DNA of 64,000 bases from Limnohabitans sp. INBF002 (GCF_027924905.1 NZ_AP027055.1:1674001-1738000); one strand, 5' to 3'. Shown: positions 8,367-17,727, counted from the stretch's first letter. Notes: a model not told the origin generated them from the sequence alone. Program-made: numbers and translations.

Positions 8367-8774
8367 TTAGCGCCTGCGACTCTTGACTAAGTCTGAGTTT
8401 TTGATTGAGTTCAAAAGCCCAACAAAGGAGTCAATCTGTTCCGGTGTTATCTGCTCAATAGAGCTAATGTCTAAGTACTGCAGTCGGGATGCCTCTAATT
8501 TGTTTTTCTCGTGCTGCAGCTCATCGACAAATACCTTCGTCATATCCAAGCCGAGCCACCTGATGAGATGTAAGAGGTGATCTAAATCAGGAAATGAATC
8601 CCCCTTAAACCACTTCCGTACAGTCTCCCTGCTCACCTTGAGACCGTATTTGGATGACAGATACAGGTCGCGTGCGAACTGTTCATTCGACGGAACCGTT
8701 TGGTAATGGCTACCGCAGCACCGCCTTAACTCTTCCGAGAAGCGATGTTTGACGAGCTCAGGTGTACTTGTCAT
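8367..8774 (-). CDS. Small HTH regulator heading the capsule operon
   Basis: 135 residues. The N-terminal ~75 residues form a helix-turn-helix domain. The recognition part VSRETVRKWFKG, followed by FPDLDHLLHLIRWLGLD, matches the arrangement in the divergent gene at 9130 (VSTNAARKWLYG, then a Leu-rich helix ending in LG). The C-terminal 60 residues look helical and could dimerise. It is the first gene of the capsule operon, since the kpsS-like start is 12 bp after its stop. A perfect 15-bp palindrome lies 29 bp upstream of its ATG. I infer an autoregulated repressor or activator that sets capsule operon transcription. AT-rich composition suggests transfer. Confidence 0.75.
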   Translation of the reverse strand: MTSTPELVKHRFSEELRRCCGSHYQTVPSNEQFARDLYLSSKYGLKVSRETVRKWFKGDSFPDLDHLLHLIRWLGLDMTKVFVDELQHEKNKLEASRLQYLDISSIEQITPEQIDSFVGLLNSIKNSDLVKSRRR

Positions 8775-8802
8775 ATCTGTATGTATTTTTGTTTTTAAAT
8801 TG

Positions 8803-8817
8803 GCAACTATTAGTTGC
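8803..8817. promoter_or_regulatory. 15-bp perfect palindrome, operator candidate of the capsule-operon promoter
   Basis: The site reads GCAACTA, one T, then TAGTTGC, a perfect inverted repeat. It lies 29 bp upstream of the minus-strand HTH start codon. The same half-site recurs upstream of the divergent HTH gene, as expected if one or both small regulators bind there. Confidence 0.6.
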
Positions 8818-9065
8818 TTCGGTTACGTTTTCGCAACTTTGAATTGCCAAAATCCGTAAAAATGAGAAAGATAGAAATTAATGAGAAAAAGCAGATAAAA
8901 CTTAAGCCCAGGCAATCCAAAAATACTATATAAAACAATAAGTTATAAATTATTAGCATGCATGATTCGGATTTAAAGGACCTACTTTTCTCGTTCAAAT
9001 AACTGCGCAAGGAGCAATTTTCATTTGTCAATTTCATAAAGTAAATATAACTTCAGTTCCATAGA

Positions 9066-9117
9066 TTAGCAACTATAGTTATTTTTTTGATTTGCTTTTG
9101 ACGTAAATTAGTTGCTA
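9066..9117. promoter_or_regulatory. Operator candidate pair upstream of the plus-strand HTH gene
   Basis: TTAGCAACTATAGTTA (9066-9081) contains one GCAACTA half-site and the palindrome AACTATAGTT. TAGTTGCTA (9109-9117) is the exact reverse complement of TAGCAACTA within the first site. Both lie within 65 bp of the ATG at 9130, so a bound dimer would overlap the promoter or leader. Confidence 0.55.
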
Positions 9118-9129
9118 TCAAAAGCACCT

Positions 9130-9567
9130 ATGAACCAAGATCTCAACTCATTTGCAAAACGACTACAAAGTCAGCTTCTACTGAGGGGGAAGCCTGTTAG
9201 CCCAACCCTGCTTGCACGAGAGTTCAACTTACGCTGGAGAGGGTCACCAGTTAGTACAAATGCAGCAAGAAAATGGTTATACGGCCCTACTCTGCCAAAA
9301 ATGGAGAAGATTCAAGTCCTTGCAAAAATGCTCGGAACATCCGCTGAATGGCTACGATGGGGGCCAAATAATGATTTGGTAGCTACAGGATCTGCTCGCT
9401 CTAAACAGCCTGTAGATCTAAACTTCACGGAACTGCAATTAGCTGAATCAGTTTTGCACGATTGGTCGCTGTTAACAGATGCAAATAAAAAGCTGATTTC
9501 AGCGTTACTAGATTTTTTACTGACGCAGCAACATCTGCACAAAATTGACTCTAAAAACAAGAATTAA
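9130..9567 (+). CDS. Phage-repressor-like HTH protein, divergent from the capsule operon
   Basis: 145 residues from ATG 9130 (an upstream TTG at 9112 falls inside an operator half-site and is less likely). The N-terminal HTH contains PTLLAREFNLRW, VSTNAARKWLYG and MEKIQVLAKMLGTSAEWLRWG, the style of short XRE-type phage repressors that have no peptidase domain. The C-terminal 65 residues include a helical stretch (LLTDANKKLISALLDFLLTQ). The 'ARKWLYG' helix is shared with the opposite regulator. The two divergent genes and the shared operator motif resemble a repressor/antirepressor switch. What triggers it is unknown. Confidence 0.72.
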   Translation: MNQDLNSFAKRLQSQLLLRGKPVSPTLLAREFNLRWRGSPVSTNAARKWLYGPTLPKMEKIQVLAKMLGTSAEWLRWGPNNDLVATGSARSKQPVDLNFTELQLAESVLHDWSLLTDANKKLISALLDFLLTQQHLHKIDSKNKN

Positions 9568-9754
9568 AAATTAAGCCATGAATTAGTTAATTCGGCTGAC
9601 ACCTGAGATCTACGAGAAAATCTTCCCAACACCAAAAGGGGACACTAAATCCCGGTAACTTAACCTAGCCATCAGGTTGCAAACGTTGGGCTACGGGGTT
9701 TGGCAGAACTAGCGACAGATAGTGTTGACGGTATCGTTACAACATGTAACGCTT

Positions 9755-10249
9755 CTAACTAGCTTGAAGCCCTGCAAACACCATCTGTACATATGCAGCT
9801 TTAATTGCCTCAGCACTACCGTCAACTTCAACAGTAACGTTGCGTCGCCAATTTTTGGCCTTTACTCGCACCTGCCCTACTTTTGTCTCTGCCACGTAAT
9901 CCACGCAGTATTGAGGAATCAACTCACCCTGAGTCACTGCTGAGCGAACAGTCGTGACGAAACTGCCCTTCAACTCGTTAGGCAACTCCCAGGCTTCGTT
10001 AGCTGCAAGCTCAGCTTGTTTTTTAAGTCTCTGAACAGTCAGCTTTACGAGCTCAGGACTCATGTTTGCAACTACTGGCAATTCATCTGCAATGGACTGT
10101 CCTGCTTCCAACCTACGTAACAAGCCAGCATAGAAGTCCACTTTCATAAGTTCCTGCATGCAAAGCTCAAACGAACGATTCGCCATACGTTCAAAGTCAA
10201 GAACCAACTGATGTTTTGAGGATTCAGTCGTGGCTATAGGTGTAGTCAT
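9755..10249 (-). CDS. Hypothetical protein beside the integrase
   Basis: 164 residues, not recognised. It looks soluble and helical, with no signal peptide or membrane segment. The N-terminal half is acidic and helical (VLDFERMANRSFELCMQELMKVDFY). The C-terminal part contains AETKVGQVRVKAKNWRRNVTVEVDGSAEAIKAAY, probably beta strands followed by a helix. It starts 15 bp after the integrase stop on the same strand, so the two are probably one transcript. It could be an accessory factor of the integrative element, but nothing in the sequence proves a function. Confidence 0.6.
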   Translation of the reverse strand: MTTPIATTESSKHQLVLDFERMANRSFELCMQELMKVDFYAGLLRRLEAGQSIADELPVVANMSPELVKLTVQRLKKQAELAANEAWELPNELKGSFVTTVRSAVTQGELIPQYCVDYVAETKVGQVRVKAKNWRRNVTVEVDGSAEAIKAAYVQMVFAGLQAS

Positions 10250-10264
10250 GTCTAAATTCCTTGA

Positions 10265-11656
10265 TCAGTTGGGAGCTGCTAACGCTGAAGCCTGCTCTAA
10301 GGCCTCCTTAAGATCTTCGAACGCGGGCTTGTTCTGCATCACCAGAGCGAGATTTAAACCAGTGCTGAGTTCAGCAAAGTGCATGAGGTTGTCGTTGGGC
10401 GCATTGTTCAGAAGTTGAGCCACCGCATCTTCTCCCACTGCTTCATTCTGGCCCGTAAATGCTGCCGCATTCATCAAAGGCTTCATGTGGTTATAGAACT
10501 TGGCAATCATGGTGGCACTGGTTCGCACTTGGCTTTGAATCTGCTCAGCTGTTAATCCCTTGGCCACCATTTGTGTAATGGCAAAGTGACGTAAGCTGTA
10601 CAAGGTACGTTCTTGACCAGTCGTTGGACAGTTGAGCATGTTCAAGTCTTCCAACAATTGCTTGAACTGGGCAATCAAGTGAACAGGCTGTACACCGTCA
10701 CGAGCTCTGAAGATTCGCGCCTCGTGCTTACTCTCCAAAACTTCGTAAATGGTCTTGCCCTGAAACTCTGGAGCCATTTGACGCAGCTTCTCCAAGTAAA
10801 GCCAGCAGCTACGATGCAATACAGCCCCCATAGGCTTGTTTTTCTTGACCGTCTTACCCTTTTGTATGTGCGCGTACAAAACGGGCTCTCCGCCCAGGTT
10901 ATGGACTTCAATGTGACGCCACTCCAAGAACTCCATCTCAGTGCCTGGTCGCATGCCAGTGGCAGCTGCAAACGGCACGTAGACCGACAAGAGCTCTCGG
11001 AGATTACGAGTCCTACCCACTCGCCCTTCCTGAACCCACGCAGGCAGCTTCTCCAGAATCTGTTCAATCTCTTTGGCAGAGAAATCAGGCCTACGTCCAC
11101 CCTGCTCGCCTGTGTTCTTCAAAACTGGCTTTTGAAGGCTAGTCATATAGCCACGCTCAATGGCGTAATCAAAGACTAGGTTTAGTGCGGCGTTGTGGTT
11201 TGCCTGTGCGCTATGGCTCAGCTCACGCCCAACCTTCACTCGCCGCCACTCACAAAACTCTGTGAATACGGCTTGATTGATACGGTCAACGTTGTACCCA
11301 CCAAAGAATGGGATCAGATAGGTCTTAATCGAATTGATGTAATCGTTGTTGCTGCCACGCTTGGTCTTGTCTGCAGCGACCTTAATCTCCAAGTCACGCT
11401 GCACCACCTCAGCTACAGCTTTGAACTTCTTGGAAACTACTGGGTGTCCAGCCTTGGCCAGCACTTTGGCTTCGAACCACTGCTCTTCAGCCAACGCCTT
11501 GGCTTTATCTAAGTCCGCAGTACCCGTAGCCTTGCGAATCCAATTACCAATGGCTTCAACTTTGAAGTGAGCTTGCCAGCGGTCACTATCAGGGCGGCGC
11601 ACCAAACGAATCTCGTTGTCGCGCACAACTACGGTCTCAGGGCTTCTTTCCTTCAT
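10265..11656 (-). CDS. int: Tyrosine recombinase/integrase
   Basis: 463 residues. A core-binding domain is followed by a catalytic domain. The catalytic Arg is in GMRPGTE (R236), box II is YSLRH (R356, H357) and the nucleophile is in KFYNH (Y388). The length fits phage/island integrases. It lies 125 bp from the 3' end of tRNA-Cys, reading away from it, the usual place of an integrase next to its attachment site. No second copy of the tRNA-Cys 3' end is seen in the window, so the other end of the element would be left of position 1. The element could include the capsule operon as cargo; that is inference. Confidence 0.9.
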   Translation of the reverse strand: MKERSPETVVVRDNEIRLVRRPDSDRWQAHFKVEAIGNWIRKATGTADLDKAKALAEEQWFEAKVLAKAGHPVVSKKFKAVAEVVQRDLEIKVAADKTKRGSNNDYINSIKTYLIPFFGGYNVDRINQAVFTEFCEWRRVKVGRELSHSAQANHNAALNLVFDYAIERGYMTSLQKPVLKNTGEQGGRRPDFSAKEIEQILEKLPAWVQEGRVGRTRNLRELLSVYVPFAAATGMRPGTEMEFLEWRHIEVHNLGGEPVLYAHIQKGKTVKKNKPMGAVLHRSCWLYLEKLRQMAPEFQGKTIYEVLESKHEARIFRARDGVQPVHLIAQFKQLLEDLNMLNCPTTGQERTLYSLRHFAITQMVAKGLTAEQIQSQVRTSATMIAKFYNHMKPLMNAAAFTGQNEAVGEDAVAQLLNNAPNDNLMHFAELSTGLNLALVMQNKPAFEDLKEALEQASALAAPN

Positions 11657-11710
11657 GTGTGCAGTTTACGGACCTTTACTCAAAAGAGCAACCAAACTTC
11701 ACGAATGAAA

Positions 11711-11730
11711 CGTGTAATTACCGTGTAATT
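11711..11730. repeat. Tandem CGTGTAATT motifs at the integrase promoter
   Basis: The 9-mer CGTGTAATT occurs at 11711-11719 and again at 11722-11730, 11 bp apart (one helical turn), 55 bp upstream of the integrase ATG. Such spacing is typical of arm-type integrase or excisionase binding sites, but this is only suggestive. Confidence 0.4.
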
Positions 11731-11741
11731 GATTTTTGGGC

Positions 11742-11773
11742 AAAAAAAAGCACTTAGATTGCTCTAAGTGCTT
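11742..11773 (-). terminator. Rho-independent terminator after the tRNA-Gly/tRNA-Cys unit
   Basis: An 11-bp perfect stem (AAGCACTTAGA/TCTAAGTGCTT) with a 4-nt loop is followed on the minus strand by a run of T. It lies directly after the 3' end of tRNA-Cys. Confidence 0.9.
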
Positions 11774-11781
11774 GATTTATA

Positions 11782-11855
11782 TGGAGGCGCGACCCAGAGT
11801 CGAACTGGGCTAAACGGATTTGCAATCCGGTGCATAACCGCTTTGCTATCGCGCC
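11782..11855 (-). tRNA. tRNA-Cys (GCA)
   Basis: 74 nt with encoded CCA. It has a complete cloverleaf with GGCGCGA/TCGCGCC acceptor arms, anticodon GCA and a TTCGA T-loop. Its 3' end faces the integrase, so it is the likely attB/attR of the element on the left. Confidence 0.97.
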
Positions 11856-11904
11856 ATCTGCTTTGACGAAAAAGGGAAGCATGGTGTGCTTCCCTTATCG
11901 AATG

Positions 11905-11980
11905 TGGAGCGGGAAACGAGGCTCGAACTCGCGACCTCAACCTTGGCAAGGTTGCGCTCTACCAACTGAGCTATTCCCGC
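11905..11980 (-). tRNA. tRNA-Gly (GCC)
   Basis: 76 nt with encoded CCA. It has acceptor arms GCGGGAA/TTCCCGC, anticodon GCC and a normal TTCGAGC T-loop. It lies 49 bp upstream of tRNA-Cys in the same direction and is probably co-transcribed with it. Confidence 0.97.
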
Positions 11981-12037
11981 ATAAGACGCATATTATAGCG
12001 CATTTTTCAGCCTGTTTAGGCATGCGCTAGAAAAATC

Positions 12038-14455
12038 TTAATGTTTGATCGCTTCGGCTTTGACGCCCGCAACAGCTGCAGGTGTTGCCGCAACGACAGA
12101 CACTTCGTCTGGCAGCGGCGTGGGCATTTTCTCCAGCGCAATTTCCAGCACTTTGTCGATCCAACGCACCGGCACGATTTCCAAACCGTTCTTCACGTTC
12201 TCTGGAATTTCTTGCAAGTCTTTGACGTTTTCCTCTGGGATCAACACAGTCTTGATGCCACCACGCAAGGCCGCCAACAGCTTCTCTTTCAAGCCGCCAA
12301 TGGCTGTGACTTCGCCACGCAAGGTGATCTCACCCGTCATGGCCACATCCGCACGCACAGGGATGCCTGTCAGGGCGGAGACCAAGGCGGTGGTCATGGC
12401 AGCGCCCGCACTGGGACCGTCTTTAGGCGTCGCGCCATCGGGCACGTGGATATGGATGTCGCGCTTTTCGAGCAACTCTTCCGAGATGCCCAAACGACGT
12501 GCACGGCTGCGCACCACAGTGCGAGCTGCTTCGACAGACTCTTTCATCACATCGCCGAGTGAACCCGTACGCGTGATGGTGCCCTTGCCAATCATGATGG
12601 CGGCCTCAATGGTGAGCAAATCGCCCCCCACTTCGGTCCAAGCCAAGCCTACGACTTGACCCACTTGGTTATCGGCCTCAGCACGGCCATAGGTGTACTT
12701 GCGCACACCAAGGAAGTCGGGCAAGTTGTCTGCCGTGACTTTGACTTGTGGCGTCATTTGCTTGAGCAGCAAAGCCTTGACCACCTTGCGGCAAATCTTG
12801 GACATTTCACGCTCTAACGAGCGCACGCCAGCTTCACGCGTGTAGTAGCGCACGATGTCGCGCACAGCGGCTTCGTCCACCGAGAGCTCAAAATCTTTCA
12901 CGCCATTGTTTTTCATTTGCTTGGGCAGCAAATACTTCATGGCGATATGCGTTTTTTCGTCTTCGGTGTAGCCCGACAAACGAATCACTTCCATGCGGTC
13001 CAGCAAAGCTGGTGGAATGTTCATCGAGTTCGAGGTGGCCACAAACATCACATCGCTCAAGTCGTAATCGACCTCCACATAGTGATCGGCGAATTTGTTG
13101 TTTTGTTCGGGGTCCAACACCTCCAACAGAGCACTGGAAGGGTCGCCACGCGAGTCCATACCGAGCTTGTCAATTTCATCAAGCAAGAACAAGGGGTTAC
13201 GCGTGCCGACCTTGGTCAAGCTTTGCAGCACCTTGCCTGGCATCGCGCCAATGTAGGTGCGACGGTGGCCGCGAATCTCAGCTTCGTCACGCATACCACC
13301 CAAGGCCATACGCACGTACTTGCGGCCTGTGGCTTTGGCAATGGATTGACCGAGCGAAGTTTTACCCACGCCAGGAGGTCCTACCAAGCAAAGAATAGGC
13401 GCTTTCACCTTGTCCACGCGTTGTTGCACTGCGAGGTATTCCAAGATGCGGTCTTTGACCTTGTCAAGGCCATAATGGTCTTCGTTCAACACGTCTTCGG
13501 CATTGCCGAGGTCGTGTTTGATTTTGGTTTTCTTGTTCCAAGGCAAGCCCACCAGTACATCAAGGAAGTTGCGCACCACAGTGGCTTCCGCTGACATGGG
13601 TGACATGAGTTTGAGTTTCTTCAACTCAGCCTCGGCCTTCTTGCGAGCCTCTTGTGGCATGCGCGCGGCTTTGATCTTTTTCTCGATCTCTTCAATGTCC
13701 GCGCCCTCTTCGCCTTCGCCCAGTTCTTTCTGGATGGCCTTGACCTGCTCGTTCAGATAGAAGTCGCGTTGGTTTTTCTCCATTTGGCGCTTCACGCGGC
13801 CACGGATTTTTTTGTCAACGTTGAGGATTTCAACCTCACGTTCGATTTGCTCAAACAGGTTTGTCAAACGGTCGCGCACGGGCGACAAGTCCAACACCAC
13901 TTGTTTGCTCTCAAGCTTCAAGGGCAAGTGCGCGGCAATGGTGTCGGCCAAACGGCCAGCGTCATCGATGCTGGCAATCGAAGTGAGTATTTCGGGTGGG
14001 ATCTTTTTGTTCAGTTTGACGTATTGGTCAAACTGCTGCATCACGGCACGGCGCAAGGCCTCGACTTCGCTGCCAGCTTCGGCGGGCAAGACTTCGATGG
14101 GTGTGACATGGGCTGTGAAGTGAGATTCGCCATCTTCAATGCCATCCACCTTGGCGCGCTGTTGGCCCTCGACCAACACCTTCACGGTGCCGTCAGGCAG
14201 CTTGAGCATTTGCAAAATGGTGGAGATGCAACCGACTTCAAACATGTCGGTCACAGCAGGCTCATCTTTGGCAGCGGCCTTTTGGGCCACCAACATGATG
14301 CGTCGCTCTGCGGCCATCGCCGCCTCTAGTGCTTTGATGCTCTTAGGACGTCCCACAAACAAGGGAATGACCATGTGCGGGAAGACCACCACATCGCGCA
14401 AAGGCAACAAGGGCAGCTCAAGAGGGGTCGCGGGGAGTAAGGGTTGTCCAGACAT
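12038..14455 (-). CDS. lon: ATP-dependent Lon protease
   Basis: 805 residues from ATG 14455 (MSGQPLL). A longer frame to 14575 would overlap clpX and gives a non-Lon N-terminus. Domain order: LON substrate-binding N-domain (LPLLPLRDVVVFPHMVIPLF), AAA+ domain with Walker A GPPGVGKTS and Walker B FLLDEID, then the P-domain with the catalytic serine in KDGPSAGAAM and the lysine in GGLKEKLLAA. It degrades misfolded and regulatory proteins in the cytosol. It ends the tig-clpP-clpX-lon block, 31 bp after clpX. Confidence 0.98.
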   Translation of the reverse strand: MSGQPLLPATPLELPLLPLRDVVVFPHMVIPLFVGRPKSIKALEAAMAAERRIMLVAQKAAAKDEPAVTDMFEVGCISTILQMLKLPDGTVKVLVEGQQRAKVDGIEDGESHFTAHVTPIEVLPAEAGSEVEALRRAVMQQFDQYVKLNKKIPPEILTSIASIDDAGRLADTIAAHLPLKLESKQVVLDLSPVRDRLTNLFEQIEREVEILNVDKKIRGRVKRQMEKNQRDFYLNEQVKAIQKELGEGEEGADIEEIEKKIKAARMPQEARKKAEAELKKLKLMSPMSAEATVVRNFLDVLVGLPWNKKTKIKHDLGNAEDVLNEDHYGLDKVKDRILEYLAVQQRVDKVKAPILCLVGPPGVGKTSLGQSIAKATGRKYVRMALGGMRDEAEIRGHRRTYIGAMPGKVLQSLTKVGTRNPLFLLDEIDKLGMDSRGDPSSALLEVLDPEQNNKFADHYVEVDYDLSDVMFVATSNSMNIPPALLDRMEVIRLSGYTEDEKTHIAMKYLLPKQMKNNGVKDFELSVDEAAVRDIVRYYTREAGVRSLEREMSKICRKVVKALLLKQMTPQVKVTADNLPDFLGVRKYTYGRAEADNQVGQVVGLAWTEVGGDLLTIEAAIMIGKGTITRTGSLGDVMKESVEAARTVVRSRARRLGISEELLEKRDIHIHVPDGATPKDGPSAGAAMTTALVSALTGIPVRADVAMTGEITLRGEVTAIGGLKEKLLAALRGGIKTVLIPEENVKDLQEIPENVKNGLEIVPVRWIDKVLEIALEKMPTPLPDEVSVVAATPAAVAGVKAEAIKH

Positions 14456-14486
14456 GGTCAGCCTTCCAGTAAAAAAGGGACAGGCG

Positions 14487-15752
14487 TTACGCCTTTTTGG
14501 CGGCCTCTCGGTACACCAACAAAGGAGGTTTATTTTCGTCGATGGTTGCCTCTTCAACCACCACCTTTTCGACATTGGGCGAATTGGGTAATTCGTACAT
14601 GGTGTCGATCAGCGATTGTTCAAGGATAGACCGTAAACCACGTGCACCTGTTTTGCGCGCCAACGCTTTTTTGGCAATCGCACGCAAGGCTGCAGGGCGA
14701 ATTTCCAGCTCCGCGCCTTCCATGGCCAAGAGCTTGCTGTATTGCTTGACCAAAGCGTTCTTTGGCTCGGTCAAGATTTGTACCAAAGCGTCTTCGGTCA
14801 ACTCGGCCAAGGTAGCCACCACAGGCATACGGCCCACGAGTTCAGGAATCAAGCCAAACTTGATGATGTCAGCGGGTTCAACCTCGCCAAACACTTCGGA
14901 CAAGCTGCGTGATTCTTTGCTCTTGACGGTGGCGCCAAAGCCAATGCCAGAGGCTTCTGTGCGGTTTTCAATGACTTTCTCAAGCCCAGCAAACGCGCCG
15001 CCGCAAATGAACAAGATGTTGGTCGTGTCAATTTGCAAGAAATCTTGGTTGGGGTGCTTGCGGCCACCTTGGGGTGGAATGCTCGCCATCGTGCCTTCAA
15101 TCAGCTTGAGCAAGGCTTGTTGCACGCCCTCACCCGACACATCACGGGTGATGGAGGGGTTGTCAGACTTGCGTGAAATCTTGTCAATTTCGTCGATGTA
15201 GACGATGCCGCGCTGTGCGCGCTCCACGTCGTACTCGCAGCTTTGCAGCAGCTTTTGAATGATGTTCTCAACGTCCTCACCCACATAACCGGCTTCGGTC
15301 AGGGTGGTGGCGTCAGCCATGACGAAAGGCACATTCAACATGCGCGCCATGGTTTGGGCCAACAAAGTTTTGCCAGAGCCTGTGGGACCAATCAACAAGA
15401 TGTTGCTCTTGGTCAGCTCAACATCGTCTTTCTTGGACGACTCTTTGTGCTTCAGGCGTTTGTAGTGGTTGTACACCGCCACGGCCAGCGTACGTTTGGC
15501 CGGCTCTTGGCCAATCACGTAGTTGTCGAGGTTGGCTTTGATTTCCGCTGGCGTGGGCAGGTCGCTGCCCTTTTCTTTGGCGGCTTCTAGGCCTGGCAAC
15601 TCGTCACGGATGATTTCATTGCACAAGTCAATGCACTCGTCGCAAATGAAGACCGAAGGGCCTGCGATGAGTTTTTTGACTTCGTGCTGGCTCTTACCGC
15701 AGAAGGTGCAGTACAGCGTTTTCTCGCCAGAAGCGCTTTTTTTATCAACCAT
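14487..15752 (-). CDS. clpX: ClpXP unfoldase subunit ClpX
   Basis: 421 residues. The N-terminal C4 zinc-binding domain is YCTFCGK...[10 protein letters not shown], Walker A is GPTGSGKT, Walker B is [10 protein letters not shown], and the sensor and C-terminal helical regions are present. It forms a hexamer that unfolds tagged substrates and feeds them to ClpP. It lies 35 bp after clpP, a normal ClpP-ClpX operon arrangement. Confidence 0.98.
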   Translation of the reverse strand: MVDKKSASGEKTLYCTFCGKSQHEVKKLIAGPSVFICDECIDLCNEIIRDELPGLEAAKEKGSDLPTPAEIKANLDNYVIGQEPAKRTLAVAVYNHYKRLKHKESSKKDDVELTKSNILLIGPTGSGKTLLAQTMARMLNVPFVMADATTLTEAGYVGEDVENIIQKLLQSCEYDVERAQRGIVYIDEIDKISRKSDNPSITRDVSGEGVQQALLKLIEGTMASIPPQGGRKHPNQDFLQIDTTNILFICGGAFAGLEKVIENRTEASGIGFGATVKSKESRSLSEVFGEVEPADIIKFGLIPELVGRMPVVATLAELTEDALVQILTEPKNALVKQYSKLLAMEGAELEIRPAALRAIAKKALARKTGARGLRSILEQSLIDTMYELPNSPNVEKVVVEEATIDENKPPLLVYREAAKKA

Positions 15753-15787
15753 GTCGTGCTTATGTTCGTGTGTGCGTTGTCTGTCGT

Positions 15788-16396
15788 TTAGCCGCGCTTG
15801 CTGATCACTTGATCAATCAAACCGTACTCTTTGGACTCGTCGGCACTCAGATAGTAATCGCGTTCGGTATCGCGCTCGATTTTCTCAAGCGGCTGGCCGG
15901 TACGCTCAGCCAAGATGCGGTTCAATTGGTCGCGCGTCTTCAAGATTTCACGGGCGTGAATCTCGATTTCTGTGGCTTGGCCACGAGTACCGCCCAAAGG
16001 CTGGTGAATCATGACCTTGGAGTTAGGCAAAGCAAAGCGCTTGCCCTTCTCGCCCGCTGCCAACAAGAACGCGCCCATGCTGGCGGCCATGCCGATACAC
16101 AGCGTGGACACATGAGGCTTGATGAAGTTCATGGTGTCGAACACCGACATACCCGCACTCACCGAGCCGCCGGGGGAGTTGATGTAGAGCGAGATGTCCT
16201 TATCGGGGTTCTCGCTCTCAAGGAACAACAATTGCGCCACCACCAAGTTGGCGGTTTGGTCGTTGACTTCGCCCACCAAAAAGATCACGCGCTCTTTGAG
16301 CAAACGTGAATAGATGTCGTAAGACCGCTCGCCGCGGCCCGACTGCTCAATGACCATGGGGACCATGCCCAAGGCTTGTGTATCCAGTGCGCTCAT
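15788..16396 (-). CDS. clpP: ClpP protease proteolytic subunit
   Basis: 202 residues. The catalytic triad motifs are visible: Ser in [11 protein letters not shown], His in MIHQPLGG and Asp in [13 protein letters not shown]. It forms the tetradecameric peptidase of ClpXP. It starts 20 bp after the trigger factor stop with a good AGGA-type ribosome-binding site. Confidence 0.98.
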   Translation of the reverse strand: MSALDTQALGMVPMVIEQSGRGERSYDIYSRLLKERVIFLVGEVNDQTANLVVAQLLFLESENPDKDISLYINSPGGSVSAGMSVFDTMNFIKPHVSTLCIGMAASMGAFLLAAGEKGKRFALPNSKVMIHQPLGGTRGQATEIEIHAREILKTRDQLNRILAERTGQPLEKIERDTERDYYLSADESKEYGLIDQVISKRG

Positions 16397-16416
16397 GTTG
16401 TTTCCTTGTAGGAGGA

Positions 16417-17727
16417 TCAGGCTTGACCCATCAATTCGTCGAATGAAATCGCTTTGGCGGTGACCTTAGCTTTAGACAAGATGAAGTCAGTCACGTTGTT
16501 TTCAATGACGATGGCTTCAACTTCGCCCAAACGGCTCATGTCGCTGTAGTACCAACGCACCACATCGGCTGGCTTCTCGTAGCTAGAGGCCAGTTCTTCG
16601 ATGTGCGCTTTGATTTGCTCAGCGGTGGCTTGCAGGTTGTTGGCGCGAACCAAATCAGCCACCACCAAGCCCATGCGCACGCGCTTTTCAGCTTGTGGGC
16701 GGAACACATCGTCAGGGATTGGGGCTTTGTCCGCGTCTTTGATGCCACGGGCCTTGAGGTCAGCGCGAGCGCCTTCGACCATGCGGTCGAGTTCAGCTTG
16801 CACGCTGGCGTTTGGCAGGTCGAGTTCAGCTTTGGTGGCCACTGCGTCCAACGCGGCTTGCTTGTTGCGACCCAACAAACGGAACTTGACTTCGCGCTCC
16901 AAGTTTTTCTTGATGTCAGCGCGCAAGCCTGCCACGGTGGCTTCGGCCACGCCCAAAGACTTGGCCAATTCGTCGGTCACTTCTGGCAAGTGAGCGGCTT
17001 CGACTTTCTTCAAAGTCACCAAGAAATCGGATTGTTTGCCGGCCACGTCTTTGCCGTGGTAGTCAGCGGGGAAGCTCAGGGGGAAAGTCTTGCTTTCGCC
17101 CGACTTCATGCCGCGCACCGCATCTTCAAATTCTTTGAGCATCTGGCCTTCGCCGAGCAAGAACTGGAAGTCTTCGGCTTTGCCGCCTTGGAATGGCTCG
17201 CCGTCAATCTTGCCTTCGAAGTCAATGGTCACGCGGTCGCTGTCTTGAGCGGCACCGTCCAAGCCACGTTGGGCGAAGGTGCGGCGTTGCTTGCGCAAGA
17301 TGTCGATGGTTTTGTCGATGGCAGCGTCTGTCACTTCGGCAGACACGGTTTCAACGTCAACACCGGCCATGTCAGCAAATTTCACTTCTGGGTACACCTC
17401 GAAGATGGCTTCGAATTGCATTTCACCTTCAGGCGCGCCTTCTTTTTCAGTGATGCGGGGTTGGCCAGCAACGCGCAATTTGGCTTCGTTGGTCGCCAAT
17501 TGGAATGCTTCGCCCACTTTGTCGTTCATCACTTCGAACTGGGTGGAGTAGCCGTAGCGCTGAGCCACGATGTTCATCGGCACTTTGCCTGGACGGAAAC
17601 CGTCAATCTTGACTTGGCGTGCCACGCGCTTCAAACGCACGTCCACTTCCTTGGTGATGATGTCCACAGGCAACGACAAGGTGATCTTGCGTTCCAATTT
17701 TTCCAAAGTTTCAACAGTCACGGCCAT
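16417..17727 (-). CDS. tig: Trigger factor, ribosome-associated chaperone/prolyl isomerase
   Basis: 436 residues, normal length. The ribosome-binding N-domain carries the [16 protein letters not shown] signature. A FKBP-type isomerase domain lies around residues 160-245 ([32 protein letters not shown]). The C-terminal helical chaperone arms complete the protein. It acts on nascent chains at the ribosome exit. It is the first gene of the block with clpP and clpX, preceded by a clear AGGAG ribosome-binding site. Confidence 0.98.
   Translation of the reverse strand: MAVTVETLEKLERKITLSLPVDIITKEVDVRLKRVARQVKIDGFRPGKVPMNIVAQRYGYSTQFEVMNDKVGEAFQLATNEAKLRVAGQPRITEKEGAPEGEMQFEAIFEVYPEVKFADMAGVDVETVSAEVTDAAIDKTIDILRKQRRTFAQRGLDGAAQDSDRVTIDFEGKIDGEPFQGGKAEDFQFLLGEGQMLKEFEDAVRGMKSGESKTFPLSFPADYHGKDVAGKQSDFLVTLKKVEAAHLPEVTDELAKSLGVAEATVAGLRADIKKNLEREVKFRLLGRNKQAALDAVATKAELDLPNASVQAELDRMVEGARADLKARGIKDADKAPIPDDVFRPQAEKRVRMGLVVADLVRANNLQATAEQIKAHIEELASSYEKPADVVRWYYSDMSRLGEVEAIVIENNVTDFILSKAKVTAKAISFDELMGQA

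Larger units (their letters stand above)
8775..9129. other. Divergent intergenic regulatory region, AT-rich
   Basis: This 355-bp region separates the two divergent HTH genes. It holds three copies or half-copies of a GCAACTA/TAGTTGC operator candidate, one near the minus-strand gene and two near the plus-strand gene. It also has long A/T runs and a 75-codon minus-strand open frame (8810-9037) that I do not accept as a gene. Promoters for both directions must lie here, but I cannot assign clear -35/-10 pairs. Confidence 0.7.

Noticed and set aside
8810-9037. 75-codon minus-strand ORF with hydrophobic stretches between the two HTH genes
   Set aside because: It lies in AT-rich regulatory DNA, has no ribosome-binding site, overlaps the operator region and its hydrophobicity is what random AT-rich sequence gives.
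14456-14575. N-terminal extension of lon by 40 codons
   Set aside because: It overlaps the 3' end of clpX and gives a non-family N-terminus. ATG 14455 starts the conserved Lon N-domain.
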